A stretch of 47,832 bases of DNA from Pseudomonas sp. P7548 (GTDB lineage: Bacteria; Pseudomonadota; Gammaproteobacteria; Pseudomonadales; Pseudomonadaceae): contig NZ_JACARO010000089.1 in NCBI RefSeq assembly GCF_013386585.1, positions 1-47,832 on the forward strand, given 5' to 3'. Below, in pieces: positions 15,812 through 24,327 of this stretch. Positions within the stretch are counted from its first letter, which is position 1, and each line of letters opens with the position of its first letter. The notes under the pieces are model-generated. The model had not been told where the DNA came from. It ran no database searches and saw nothing but the letters and a program-made list of their open reading frames with translations. The translations under genes were made by a program, and so were the position numbers.

Positions 15812-16489
15812 ATGAGCGAGCTGTTACTGATAGATGATGACCAGGAGCTCTGTGAGCTGCTGACCAGTTGGTTGAGCCAGGAAGGTTTCCAGGTGCGTGC
15901 CTGCCACGACGGCTTGAGTGCGCGCAAAGCCCTGGCCGACAGCGCACCGGCCGCGGTGGTGCTCGACGTGATGCTGCCCGACGGCAGCGGCCTTGAGCTG
16001 CTCAAGCAATTGCGCAACGACCATCCGGAGTTGCCAGTGCTGATGCTCTCGGCCCGGGGCGAACCGCTGGACCGCATCCTCGGCCTGGAACTGGGCGCCG
16101 ACGACTACCTGGCCAAGCCCTGCGACCCACGCGAACTCACGGCCCGCCTGCGCGCCGTGTTGCGCCGCAGCCACCCGGCCGCCGTGTCCACCCAGCTGGA
16201 ACTGGGCGACCTGTGCTTCAGCCCGGTGCGTGGCGTGGTCACTATCGATGAACAGGAATTCCCCCTCACCGTCTCCGAAAGCCGCCTGCTGGAAGCCTTG
16301 CTACGCCAGCCGGGCGAGCCGCTGGACAAGCAGGAACTGGCGCAGATCGCCCTGGGCCGCAAGCTGACCCTTTACGATCGCAGCCTGGACATGCACGTGA
16401 GCAACCTGCGCAAGAAGATCGGCCCGCACCCGGACGGCCGCCCACGCATCGTGGCGCTGCGTAGCCGGGGCTACTACTACAGCCTCTGA
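15812..16489 (+). CDS. cpxR: Response regulator CpxR (OmpR family)
   Basis: 225 residues. The receiver domain has acidic pocket Asp8-Asp10, phospho-acceptor Asp52 (VVLDVMLPDG) and Lys102 (YLAKPCDP). The C-terminal OmpR winged helix ends in the usual VSNLRKKIG...IVALRSRGYYY. With its partner kinase it controls envelope-stress genes; in P. aeruginosa the orthologue also activates mexAB-oprM. The kinase gene is not adjacent but follows a spy-like gene, with a REP doublet and a terminator between. Confidence 0.9.
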   Translation: MSELLLIDDDQELCELLTSWLSQEGFQVRACHDGLSARKALADSAPAAVVLDVMLPDGSGLELLKQLRNDHPELPVLMLSARGEPLDRILGLELGADDYLAKPCDPRELTARLRAVLRRSHPAAVSTQLELGDLCFSPVRGVVTIDEQEFPLTVSESRLLEALLRQPGEPLDKQELAQIALGRKLTLYDRSLDMHVSNLRKKIGPHPDGRPRIVALRSRGYYYSL

Positions 16490-16522
16490 ACACGCTGCAG
16501 AAGTCCTGTGGAAGCTGGCTTG

Positions 16523-16612
16523 TGTGAGAGCGGGCTTGCTCGCGAATGCGGTAGATCAGCCACTCTTTGCGGCGACTGACACACCGCCTTCGCGAGCAAG
16601 CCCGCTCCCACA
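16523..16612. repeat. REP doublet (REPIN) with a fused fragment of the other REP class
   Basis: A complete GCGGGCTTGCTCGCGAA-class doublet, its left arm with one change (TGTGAGAG). Directly before it, at about 16507-16522, is TGTGGAAGCTGGCTTG, the head of the GAGCTGGCTTGCCTGCGAT class. This may be a remnant over which the doublet was inserted or recombined. Confidence 0.9.
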
Positions 16613-16757
16613 TTCGAATAGCTAAGCCCTGATAGTTTTGTCAGTTCGCACCAAAACCCTCTTTACCCAAGCTTTACCCACACCTGACCGCCGCTGACCT
16701 CTATCTCCTTAATCTACTCACATCCGGACTCACCGGAATAGAGACAGGAGAATCACC

Positions 16758-17222
16758 ATGCGCAAGACCCTTATCGCTTTGATGTTCGCCGCTGCCCTGC
16801 CAACCGTTGCCATGGCGGCACTGCCTGACGGCCCAGGCCCGATGGGCGGCCCCGAAGGCCACATGATGGGTGGCCCGGGCCACGGCGGTGAACACGGTCC
16901 GCGTGGCAAAGGCGGCCCCTTCAGCCAGCTGGACCTGACCAAGGAACAGCGCCAGCAGATCGGCAAGCTGATGGGCGACCAATGGCACGCTCGCAAAGAC
17001 CTGGTCAAAAAGTACCTGGATAAACTCCCGGCCGCTGACCAGAAAGCCATGCAGGACGAAATCGCAGCCGGCAAGCAGAAAACCCAAGCCGACATCCGTG
17101 CCGTGCTCAAGCCTGATCAGCAGAAGAAGTTCGACGAGATCGTCAAGAAACAAGCCGAGCGCCGTGCCGAGTGGAAGGAATTCCAGGCCTGGAAAGCGCA
17201 ACAACCGCAAAAAGCGCAATAA
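16758..17222 (+). CDS. Spy/CpxP-like periplasmic protein
   Basis: 154 residues. Signal peptide MRKTLIALMFAAALPTVAMA is followed by a Gly/His/Met/Pro-rich stretch (about 25-55, many HMMGGPGHGGEHG-like residues) that could bind metal. A helical Spy domain with two LTxxQ-type motifs (LTKEQRQQIGKL, LKPDQQKKFDEI) comes next. Spy and CpxP are periplasmic chaperones and Cpx feedback inhibitors. The position between cpxR and cpxA matches PA3204-PA3206 of P. aeruginosa. Confidence 0.88.
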   Translation: MRKTLIALMFAAALPTVAMAALPDGPGPMGGPEGHMMGGPGHGGEHGPRGKGGPFSQLDLTKEQRQQIGKLMGDQWHARKDLVKKYLDKLPAADQKAMQDEIAAGKQKTQADIRAVLKPDQQKKFDEIVKKQAERRAEWKEFQAWKAQQPQKAQ

Positions 17223-17242
17223 TGGCTTAGCGTCACGCTCCA

Positions 17243-17271
17243 GCCCAGTGGTCACCGCCACTGGGCTTTTC
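17243..17271 (+). terminator. Intrinsic terminator after the spy-like gene
   Basis: A 10-bp stem AGCCCAGTGG / CCACTGGGCT with a 6-nt loop, followed by TTTT. It lies 20 bp past the spy-like stop and 18 bp before cpxA, so most transcripts of the abundant periplasmic protein should end before the kinase gene. Confidence 0.8.
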
Positions 17272-17288
17272 CTGTTTGAGGGTTTCCT

Positions 17289-18632
17289 GTGCGTTCATTG
17301 TTCTGGCGTATCCTGGCCAGTTTCTGGCTGGCCATCGCCCTGGTTGCCGGGTTGTCGATTCTGCTTGGGCACATGCTCAACCAGGACGCCTGGATTCTCA
17401 GCCGTCACCCCGGCCTCAATACCCTGGCGCAGGAGTGGACGCAGCTCTATGAAACCCAGGGCGAAGATGCCGCTCAGGAGTTGCTGCAACAGCGCAAACG
17501 CCAGTACCACATCGACGTACAAGTGCTGAATGAAAGCGGCGACCCGGTGGTTCGCGGCACCTTTCCGCGCCGTGCCGCCGCCTTCGAAGCCCGGCAAAAC
17601 GACAGCCAGGACGGTCACCTGCCTTGGCGCCGCCTGACCGCCGAATACACCAGTGAAAAAACCGGCGATACCTACCTGCTGATCTACCGCATTCCCCACC
17701 CGGAACTGGATGCCTGGCACCGCAGCAGCCTGGCCTGGCCCTTGAGCGCGCTGGCAATTGCCCTGGTGGTGCTGACCCTGTTCAGCCTGCTGGTGACGCT
17801 GTCCATCACCCGCCCGCTCAGCCGCTTGCGTGGCGCGGTACATGACCTCGGCCAGACCACCTACCAGCAAAACAGCCTGGCGCGCCTGGCCAACCGGCGT
17901 GATGAGTTCGGCGTATTGGCCACCGACTTCAACCGCATGGGCGCGCGCCTGCAAAGCCTGATCGGCAGCCAGCGCCAGTTGCTGCGCGACGTGTCCCACG
18001 AACTGCGCTCGCCCCTGGCGCGCCTGCGCATCGCCCTGGCCCTGGCCGAACGCGCCAGCCCCGAAGAACGGGAAAAACTCTGGCCACGCCTGACCCGTGA
18101 ATGCGACCGCCTGGAAGCGCTGATCAGCGAAATCCTGGTACTGGCCCGCGTCGATGCCGACAATGCCGGCGCCGAAGAGGTTGAACTCACTCCACTGCTC
18201 AAGGCCCTGCAAAAGGACGCGCAACTGGGCGCCCCCGACCAGGTGGTGCAACTGACTGCCGAACCCGACCTGCACCTCAAAGGCTGGCCGACCATGATTG
18301 AACGCGCCGTGGACAACCTGCTGCGCAACGCCCAGCGTTTCAACCCGCAAGGCCAGCCCATCGAGCTGAGTGCCCAACACTTGAGCGAACGCATTCTGAT
18401 CAGCGTGCGCGACCACGGCCCCGGTGTTGAAGAGGAACACCTGAGCCAATTGGGCGAGCCGTTCTTTCGCGCCCCCGGTCAGGTCTCCCAAGGCCACGGG
18501 CTGGGCCTGGCGATTGCGCGCCGCGCGGCCGAGCGGCATGGCGGCAGCCTGATCCTGGCCAACCATCCGCAAGGCGGTTTTATTGCCAGCATCGAGCTGC
18601 CATTGGAGCCGGGGGTTGCCACACCGCCCTGA
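17289..18632 (+). CDS. cpxA: Sensor histidine kinase CpxA/CpxS
   Basis: 447 residues. First membrane helix at about 8-27, periplasmic sensor about 30-145, second helix about 148-171, then HAMP (TRPLSRLRGAVHDL). The HisKA domain carries His237 in RDVSHELRSPLARLR. The ATPase domain has the N box (DNLLRNAQRFN), DHGPGVEE and GHGLGLAIARRAAERHGG. It senses envelope stress and phosphorylates CpxR. The start at 17289 is GTG, 18 bp after the terminator of the spy-like gene, so it is expressed by read-through or its own weak promoter. Confidence 0.9.
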   Translation: MRSLFWRILASFWLAIALVAGLSILLGHMLNQDAWILSRHPGLNTLAQEWTQLYETQGEDAAQELLQQRKRQYHIDVQVLNESGDPVVRGTFPRRAAAFEARQNDSQDGHLPWRRLTAEYTSEKTGDTYLLIYRIPHPELDAWHRSSLAWPLSALAIALVVLTLFSLLVTLSITRPLSRLRGAVHDLGQTTYQQNSLARLANRRDEFGVLATDFNRMGARLQSLIGSQRQLLRDVSHELRSPLARLRIALALAERASPEEREKLWPRLTRECDRLEALISEILVLARVDADNAGAEEVELTPLLKALQKDAQLGAPDQVVQLTAEPDLHLKGWPTMIERAVDNLLRNAQRFNPQGQPIELSAQHLSERILISVRDHGPGVEEEHLSQLGEPFFRAPGQVSQGHGLGLAIARRAAERHGGSLILANHPQGGFIASIELPLEPGVATPP

Positions 18633-18672
18633 GGATCTTCTATAGTGGCCCTTCTCTTACGGAGGGCCTTTG

Positions 18673-20022
18673 ATGACTGACCTGCTGACCCCCATCCAAG
18701 CCGCACTCGCTTTACCCCCTACACCGCTGACCTTTACCGAAGCCGGCGCCCTGCCCTCGACCTTCGCCGTGACCGACCTGGCCAGCGCCAGCATCGGCGC
18801 CGCCGGCCAGGCCGTGGCCCAGTTGATCGAGCAACAGACCGGGCGCTTGCCGGGTGTCACCGTAGACCGGCGCCTGGCGTCCTTCTGGTTTTCCTCGTCC
18901 ATTCGCCCGGTCGGCTGGCAAGTGCCGCCCCTGTGGGACCCGGTGGCCGGTGATTACGCCTGCGCCGACGGCTGGATCCGTTTGCACACCAACGCGCCCC
19001 ACCACCGCGCCGCCGCCGAACGCGTGCTGGGCAAGGTCGCCGACCGTACCGAGATGGCGAGCAAAGTAGCCCCCTGGAACGCTGCCGAACTGGAACAGGC
19101 GATTGTCGATGCAGGCGGTTGCGCCGCGCAGATGCGCACCTGGCAAGCCTGGCAGGCCCACCCGCAAGGGCTGGCGGTGAATGCCGAAGCGCTGGTGCAG
19201 CGCCAGACCTATGACACCACCACCGACAAACCCTGGCTCGGTAACGTGGCGCGCCCCTTGGCCGGCCTCAAAGTGCTGGACCTGACTCGCGTACTGGCTG
19301 GCCCAGTGGCCAGTCGCTTCCTCGCAGGCCTGGGCGCCGATGTGCTGCGCATCGATTCACCCGCCTGGAACGAACCCGGCGTAGTGCCGGAAATGACCCT
19401 GGGCAAACGCTGCGCCCGCCTGGACCTCAAGAGCGCCGAAGGCCGGCAGGTCTTTGAAACGTTACTCAAAGAGGCCGACATCCTGTTCCACGGTTACCGT
19501 GCCGATGCCTTGGAAGAACTGGGCTACACCGCCAACGCGCTGCAGCAGATTGCGCCCGGCCTGATCGACGTGAGCCTCAACGCCTACGGCTGGAGCGGCC
19601 CCTGGCGCAACCGTCGGGGCTTCGACAGCCTGGTGCAGATGAGCAGCGGGATCGCCGACGCCGGCATGGCCTGGAAACAGGCGGACAAACCGGTGCCTTT
19701 GCCGTTGCAGGCACTGGATCACGCCACCGGGTATCTGATGGCGGCCGCTGCGATTCAGGCGTTGAGCGAGCGGCTGAAGTCAGGGCGTGGCGGTTCGGCG
19801 CGGTTGTCGTTGGCGCGCACGGCGACGTTGTTGGTGGAGGCTGGGCAGGTGCCGGAGCAGCCTGCGTTGCGGGCCGAGGAGCCGAGTGATCAGGGGTTGG
19901 TGGTAGAGCAAACCAGTTGGGGGCCCGCCCATCGGTTATTGGCGCCGTTGACCATCAGCGGCACGCCGTTGCAGTGGGATTTGGCGGCGGGGGAATTGGG
20001 GTCACACCGGGCGCAGTGGTGA
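18673..20022 (+). CDS. Family III CoA-transferase (CaiB/BaiF)
   Basis: 449 residues from the ATG at 18673 with GGAGGG six bases upstream. The second half is the canonical domain: LKVLDLTRVLAGPVASRFLAGLGADVLRID (about 199-228), CARLDLKSAEGR, DILFHGYRADALEELGY and LDHATGYLMAAAAIQAL with the likely catalytic Asp349. The first 170 residues resemble a degenerate second copy of the fold, as in some long family members. The substrate is unknown. The 3' quarter changes in base use to G-rich codons, possibly only a local bias. Confidence 0.85.
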   Translation: MTDLLTPIQAALALPPTPLTFTEAGALPSTFAVTDLASASIGAAGQAVAQLIEQQTGRLPGVTVDRRLASFWFSSSIRPVGWQVPPLWDPVAGDYACADGWIRLHTNAPHHRAAAERVLGKVADRTEMASKVAPWNAAELEQAIVDAGGCAAQMRTWQAWQAHPQGLAVNAEALVQRQTYDTTTDKPWLGNVARPLAGLKVLDLTRVLAGPVASRFLAGLGADVLRIDSPAWNEPGVVPEMTLGKRCARLDLKSAEGRQVFETLLKEADILFHGYRADALEELGYTANALQQIAPGLIDVSLNAYGWSGPWRNRRGFDSLVQMSSGIADAGMAWKQADKPVPLPLQALDHATGYLMAAAAIQALSERLKSGRGGSARLSLARTATLLVEAGQVPEQPALRAEEPSDQGLVVEQTSWGPAHRLLAPLTISGTPLQWDLAAGELGSHRAQW

Positions 20023-20031
20023 CCTGACGAA

Positions 20032-20125
20032 CGCCTTCGCGAGCAAGCCCGCTCCCACATTTTGACCGTATTTCAAAGGGTGTACGCGGTATAAATGTGG
20101 GAGCGGGCTTGCTCGCGAAGAGGCC
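20032..20125. repeat. REP pair in reversed (tail-out) arrangement
   Basis: Here the right arm (TTCGCGAGCAAGCCCGC..., 20032-20060) comes first and the left arm (ATGTGGGAGCGGGCTTGCTC, from 20095) second, with 34 bp between. This order is opposite to all other doublets in the window. It sits between two convergent genes. Confidence 0.9.
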
Positions 20126-20138
20126 CTCACAGCCACCC

Positions 20139-21002
20139 TCAATCCCCCCGGCTCAACGACGTCCACAAATGCTGCGCCGCATACGCCCGGAGCGGCCGCC
20201 ACGCCTCGGCCCGGGCCAATAACTGTCGCGCCGACACTGGTCCACCCTCCAGCGCCGCCAGCGCGTTGATCAAACCGATATCCCCCGACGCAAACGCATC
20301 GGCCTCGCGCATCTGGCGCATGGCGATGTACTGCGCTGTCCAGTCGCCAATCCCCGGCAACGCAACCAAGCGCGCCACGCCTTCCTTGAGGCTGGCCTTG
20401 GGTTCAAACAGTTCAGGATCATCCAACAGCGCCTGGGCCACTCCGGACAAGGTGCGGCCACGGGCTTTGGGCATGCCCAACGTGGCCAGGTCCGCCGCCG
20501 CCAACACTTCGGCGGTGGGAAATACATGGGTGATGCCCCCATGGGGCGTCTCCAGCGGCGTACCGTATTGCGCCACCAACTTGCCCGCCAGGAGGATCGC
20601 CGCGACCACCGTGATCTGTTGGCCCAGCACGGCACGAATGGCCAGCTCCAGGCCGTCCCAGGTGCCCGGCACCCGCAAGCCGGGGCGTGCGGCAACCAAT
20701 TGCGCCATCAGCGGGTCCTTCGCCAATTGCGCGTTGATCAGTTGCGGCTGGGCGTCCAGGTCAAACATGTTGCGCAACCGCCGTTCGATCTCGGGCAAGG
20801 CCGACGGGCTCGGAAAATCGACATCAACGTCCAGCCAATCCCCTGCCCCCGGCGCCACGCTGATCAGGCCAGGTTGCCCGTTCACACGGATACTGCGCCG
20901 GTACACGCCGGCCTCGACGGTCTCCAACCCGGTGATCGCCCGCAGCGACAAAAAACCCACCATCGCCGCCCAATCATAGGGCGGTTGATACGCCAGTTTC
21001 AC
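20139..21002 (-). CDS. alkA: DNA-3-methyladenine glycosylase II (AlkA)
   Basis: 287 residues. The N-terminal AlkA_N-like domain (about 1-115) is followed by HhH-GPD. The hairpin is LPGIGDWTAQYIAMR (about 215-229) and the catalytic aspartate is Asp241 (ADAFASGDIGL), matching Asp238 of E. coli AlkA. It excises alkylated purines and pyrimidines. No Ada-type regulator domain is fused. Its ATG overlaps the stop of the arcD paralogue by 4 bp (ATGA), so it is translated as the second gene of that unit, an odd pairing of transport and DNA repair. Confidence 0.92.
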   Translation of the reverse strand: MKLAYQPPYDWAAMVGFLSLRAITGLETVEAGVYRRSIRVNGQPGLISVAPGAGDWLDVDVDFPSPSALPEIERRLRNMFDLDAQPQLINAQLAKDPLMAQLVAARPGLRVPGTWDGLELAIRAVLGQQITVVAAILLAGKLVAQYGTPLETPHGGITHVFPTAEVLAAADLATLGMPKARGRTLSGVAQALLDDPELFEPKASLKEGVARLVALPGIGDWTAQYIAMRQMREADAFASGDIGLINALAALEGGPVSARQLLARAEAWRPLRAYAAQHLWTSLSRGD

Positions 21003-22426
21003 AACGACAGCACCCCGCTGTACAACCCATACGCCGCCAACCCCGCGCCAGCGATCACGCAGCTGAAAATGCCTTTTTCCATGGCCGTGAACAAGGGCTG
21101 GCCCTGCTCACGCTTGGCCAATGCAAACAGGATCACCCCCGGCGCGTACAGCAGCGCCGACAGCAACAGGTATTTCAAGCCGCCGGCATACAAGAGCCAC
21201 ACGGCGTAGCCGAGGGCGATCAGACCGACGAGCAAATCCTTCATGCGACGGCGCTGGGCACCTTCATAGGTTTCACCGCGCCCGCTCAACAGCACGGCGT
21301 AGGCCGCCGACCACAGGTACGGCACCAGAATCATCGAGGACGCCAGGTAGATCAGCGTGGTGTAGGTGCTTTGGGAAAACAGCGTAATCACCAGGAACAG
21401 CTGGATCATCACATTGGTCAGCCACAAGGCATTGACCGGCACCTGGTTGGCATTTTCCTTCTTCAAGAACGCCGGCATGGTCTTGTCATGGGCGGTGGCG
21501 TAGAGGATTTCCGCGCAGAGCAACGCCCAGGACAGCAAGGCACCGAGCAACGAAACCGCCAGGCCGATGCTGATCGCCATCGCGCCCCAAGGGCCGACGA
21601 TATGCTCCAGCACACCGGCCAACGACGGGTTTTGCAATTGCGCCAGTTCTGGCTGGCTCATGATCCCCAAGGACAACACATTCACCAGCACCAACAGTGC
21701 GAGCACGCCGAGAAACCCGATCACCGTGGCGCGCCCCACGTCCGAACGTTTTTCGGCGCGGGCCGAATACACGCTGGCGCCCTCAATGCCAATAAACACA
21801 AACACGGTGACCAGCATCATGTGACGCACTTGGTCCACCACGCTGCCCATGCTCGGGTTGCCCAGGCCCCAGATATCGCGGGTGAAGATATCGGCCTTGA
21901 ACGCCACGGCAGCAATCACGATGAACATCAGCAGCGGCACGATCTTCGCCACGGTGGTCACCTGGTTGATGAACGCCGCCTCCTTGATCCCGCGCATCAC
22001 CAGAAAATGCACGGCCCACAGCAACAGCGACGCGCAAGCGATGGCGATGGGCGTGTTGCCCTGGCCGAACACCGGGAAAAAGTAACCGAGGGTGCTAAAT
22101 AGCAACACGAAGTAACCGACGTTGCCCATCCACGCACTGATCCAATAGCCCCAGGCCGATGAAAACCCCATGTAATCGCCAAAACCGGCCTTGGCGTAGG
22201 CATACACACCCGAGTACAGCTCGGGTTTGCGATTGGCCAGGGTCTGGAATACGAAGGCCAGGGTCAGCATGCCGACGGCGGTGATCGCCCAGCCGATCAA
22301 CACGGCACCGACCTCGGCACGGGCCGCCATGTTCTGCGGCAATGAGAAAATCCCGCCGCCAATCATCGAGCCCACCACCAGGGCAATCAGAGCACCAAGT
22401 CGAAGTTTCTGGGCCGGTTGGGACAT
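20999..22426 (-). CDS. ArcD paralogue, arginine/ornithine antiporter family
   Basis: 475 residues, same length as arcD at 22876 and very similar over the whole sequence (LRLGALIALVVGSMIGGGIF; QNMAARAEVGAVLIGW). About 13 membrane helices of the APC basic amino acid/polyamine antiporter branch. The ATG at 22426 is preceded by CAGGAGT. It is divergent from the arc operon over 449 bp and overlaps alkA downstream. It may be an alternative arginine/ornithine exchanger used in other conditions, or have drifted to another basic substrate. Confidence 0.88.
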   Translation of the reverse strand: MSQPAQKLRLGALIALVVGSMIGGGIFSLPQNMAARAEVGAVLIGWAITAVGMLTLAFVFQTLANRKPELYSGVYAYAKAGFGDYMGFSSAWGYWISAWMGNVGYFVLLFSTLGYFFPVFGQGNTPIAIACASLLLWAVHFLVMRGIKEAAFINQVTTVAKIVPLLMFIVIAAVAFKADIFTRDIWGLGNPSMGSVVDQVRHMMLVTVFVFIGIEGASVYSARAEKRSDVGRATVIGFLGVLALLVLVNVLSLGIMSQPELAQLQNPSLAGVLEHIVGPWGAMAISIGLAVSLLGALLSWALLCAEILYATAHDKTMPAFLKKENANQVPVNALWLTNVMIQLFLVITLFSQSTYTTLIYLASSMILVPYLWSAAYAVLLSGRGETYEGAQRRRMKDLLVGLIALGYAVWLLYAGGLKYLLLSALLYAPGVILFALAKREQGQPLFTAMEKGIFSCVIAGAGLAAYGLYSGVLSL

Positions 22427-22875
22427 GAAAACTCCTGAATAAAAATAATTGCTTGAGCTGACAACTGTGCACTCAACTCATTAACTCAGCGAGTGTAGCG
22501 TTTATTAGGGACCGCGATAAAACAGGCAGGCTCATAACGTAATGGCATGTCAATTATTAAAGTTTAGGCTTATTTAGAATTTAAATACCGCTTGAACTTC
22601 GCCGTTCGCGAGCTACGCCACACTGTCAATGAGAAAAGTTTGCACTTTAAAAAAAACAGACTAGCTTCAAACGTCCATACCCCTGACTAAATGATTAACC
22701 ACAACGGGCGCAAGGCTCTGGAACAAGCCTTCCCGAGGACTTCTATCGCCCACGAACTTTCAGCCTAAGTCATTAATTCACAATGGAATGTGCCAATGAA
22801 GTGATCTGAGTCAGCTGTTTGAATAGCGCACGGAATTATTCTGTGGTCTCTCTTCTCCTGCATTGGAGTCACGCA
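22427..22875. other. AT-rich divergent promoter region of the two arcD genes
   Basis: 449 bp, clearly more AT-rich than the flanking genes and free of coding frames. It must carry promoters for both directions. Scanning for the Anr/FNR pattern TTGAT-N4-ATCAA gave only half-sites (GTCAA at 22549 and 22625), no full palindrome. No terminator or RNA gene seen. Confidence 0.6.
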
Positions 22876-24303
22876 ATGTCTGAAACTCCCGGAAAACTAA
22901 GGCTTGGTGCACTCGTTGCACTTGTCGTGGGCTCGATGATCGGCGGGGGGATCTTCTCACTGCCGCAGAACATGGCCGCCAGCGCCGACGTCGGCGCCGT
23001 GTTGATCGGTTGGGTCATCACAGCCATCGGCATGCTGACCCTCGCATTTGTGTTCCAGACCCTCGCCAACCGCAAACCTGACCTCGACGGCGGCGTCTAT
23101 GCCTACGCCAAGGCCGGCTTCGGCGACTACATGGGTTTCTCGTCCGCCTGGGGCTATTGGATCAGCGCCTGGCTGGGCAACGTCGGTTACTTCGTGTTGC
23201 TGTTCAGCACCCTCGGCTACTTCTTCCCCCTCTTCGGCGAAGGCAACACGCCAGCGGCCGTGATCGGCGCCTCGGTGTTGCTGTGGGCCGTGCACTTTCT
23301 GGTGCTGCGCGGGATCAAGGAAGCGGCGTTCATCAACCTGGTGACCACCGTCGCCAAGGTTGTGCCGCTGGTGCTGTTCGTGTTGATCGCCCTGTTCGCG
23401 TTCAAGCTGGACATCTTCACCGCTGACATCTGGGGCGTGAAAAACCCGGACCTGGGCAGCGTGATGAACCAGGTGCGCAACATGATGCTGGTCACCGTGT
23501 GGGTGTTCATCGGCATCGAAGGCGCAAGCATCTTCTCGTCCCGTGCGGAAAAACGCTCCGACGTGGGCAAGGCCACGGTGATCGGCTTTATCACCGTGCT
23601 GCTGTTCCTGATGCTGGTGAACGTGCTGTCCCTGGGGATCATGACCCAGCCGGAACTGGCCAAGCTGCAGAACCCCTCGATGGCCGCCGTGCTGGAGCAT
23701 GTGGTGGGCCACTGGGGCGCGGTGCTGATCAGCGTTGGCTTGATCATCTCGCTGCTGGGGGCGCTGCTGTCGTGGGTGCTGCTGTGTGCGGAGATCATGT
23801 TCGCTGCCGCCAAGGACCACACCATGCCGGCGTTCTTGCGCAAGGAGAACGCCAACCACGTGCCGGTCAATGCCCTGTGGCTGACCAACGCCATGGTGCA
23901 ACTGTTCCTGGTGATCACGCTGTTTTCGGCCAGCACCTACCTGTCGCTGATCTACCTCGCCACCTCGATGATCCTGGTGCCTTACCTGTGGTCGGCGGCC
24001 TACGCGCTGCTGTTGGCGGTACGCGGCGAGACCTACGAAACCGCCCTGGCCGAGCGCAAGAAAGACCTGTTCATCGGCGCCATCGCCCTGGTGTACGCGA
24101 TCTGGCTGCTCTACGCCGGCGGCACCAAATACCTGCTGCTCTCCGCCCTGCTCTACGCCCCCGGCGCAATCCTGTTCGCCAAGGCCAAGCGTGAACTGGG
24201 CAAACCGATTTTCACCAACGTCGAGAAGCTGATTTTCGCCGCAGTGGTCATTGGCGCCCTGGTGGCAGCCTATGGGCTCTACGACGGCTTCCTGACGCTG
24301 TAA
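22876..24303 (+). CDS. arcD: Arginine/ornithine antiporter ArcD
   Basis: 475 residues from the ATG at 22876 with TTGGAG upstream. Electroneutral exchange of external arginine for ornithine, feeding the deiminase pathway. About 13 membrane helices; KLRLGALVALVVGSMIGGGIF is the APC helix 1 motif. First gene of arcDABC; arcA follows after 24 bp with a strong ribosome binding site. In pseudomonads the operon is typically induced by oxygen limitation (Anr) and arginine (ArgR). Confidence 0.95.
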   Translation: MSETPGKLRLGALVALVVGSMIGGGIFSLPQNMAASADVGAVLIGWVITAIGMLTLAFVFQTLANRKPDLDGGVYAYAKAGFGDYMGFSSAWGYWISAWLGNVGYFVLLFSTLGYFFPLFGEGNTPAAVIGASVLLWAVHFLVLRGIKEAAFINLVTTVAKVVPLVLFVLIALFAFKLDIFTADIWGVKNPDLGSVMNQVRNMMLVTVWVFIGIEGASIFSSRAEKRSDVGKATVIGFITVLLFLMLVNVLSLGIMTQPELAKLQNPSMAAVLEHVVGHWGAVLISVGLIISLLGALLSWVLLCAEIMFAAAKDHTMPAFLRKENANHVPVNALWLTNAMVQLFLVITLFSASTYLSLIYLATSMILVPYLWSAAYALLLAVRGETYETALAERKKDLFIGAIALVYAIWLLYAGGTKYLLLSALLYAPGAILFAKAKRELGKPIFTNVEKLIFAAVVIGALVAAYGLYDGFLTL

Positions 24304-24327
24304 TTGTTGATAACTGGAGGATCTGTA

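Noticed and set aside
19780..20022. G-rich 3' end of the CoA-transferase gene as a sign of transfer or gene fusion
   Set aside because: The reading frame, family motifs and length remain consistent; local base bias alone is weak evidence.
22427..22875. Anr/FNR box expected upstream of arcD
   Set aside because: Only half-sites were found (GTCAA at 22549 and 22625). The left halves match the TTGAT pattern poorly, so no site is claimed, although regulation by Anr is known for this operon in pseudomonads.
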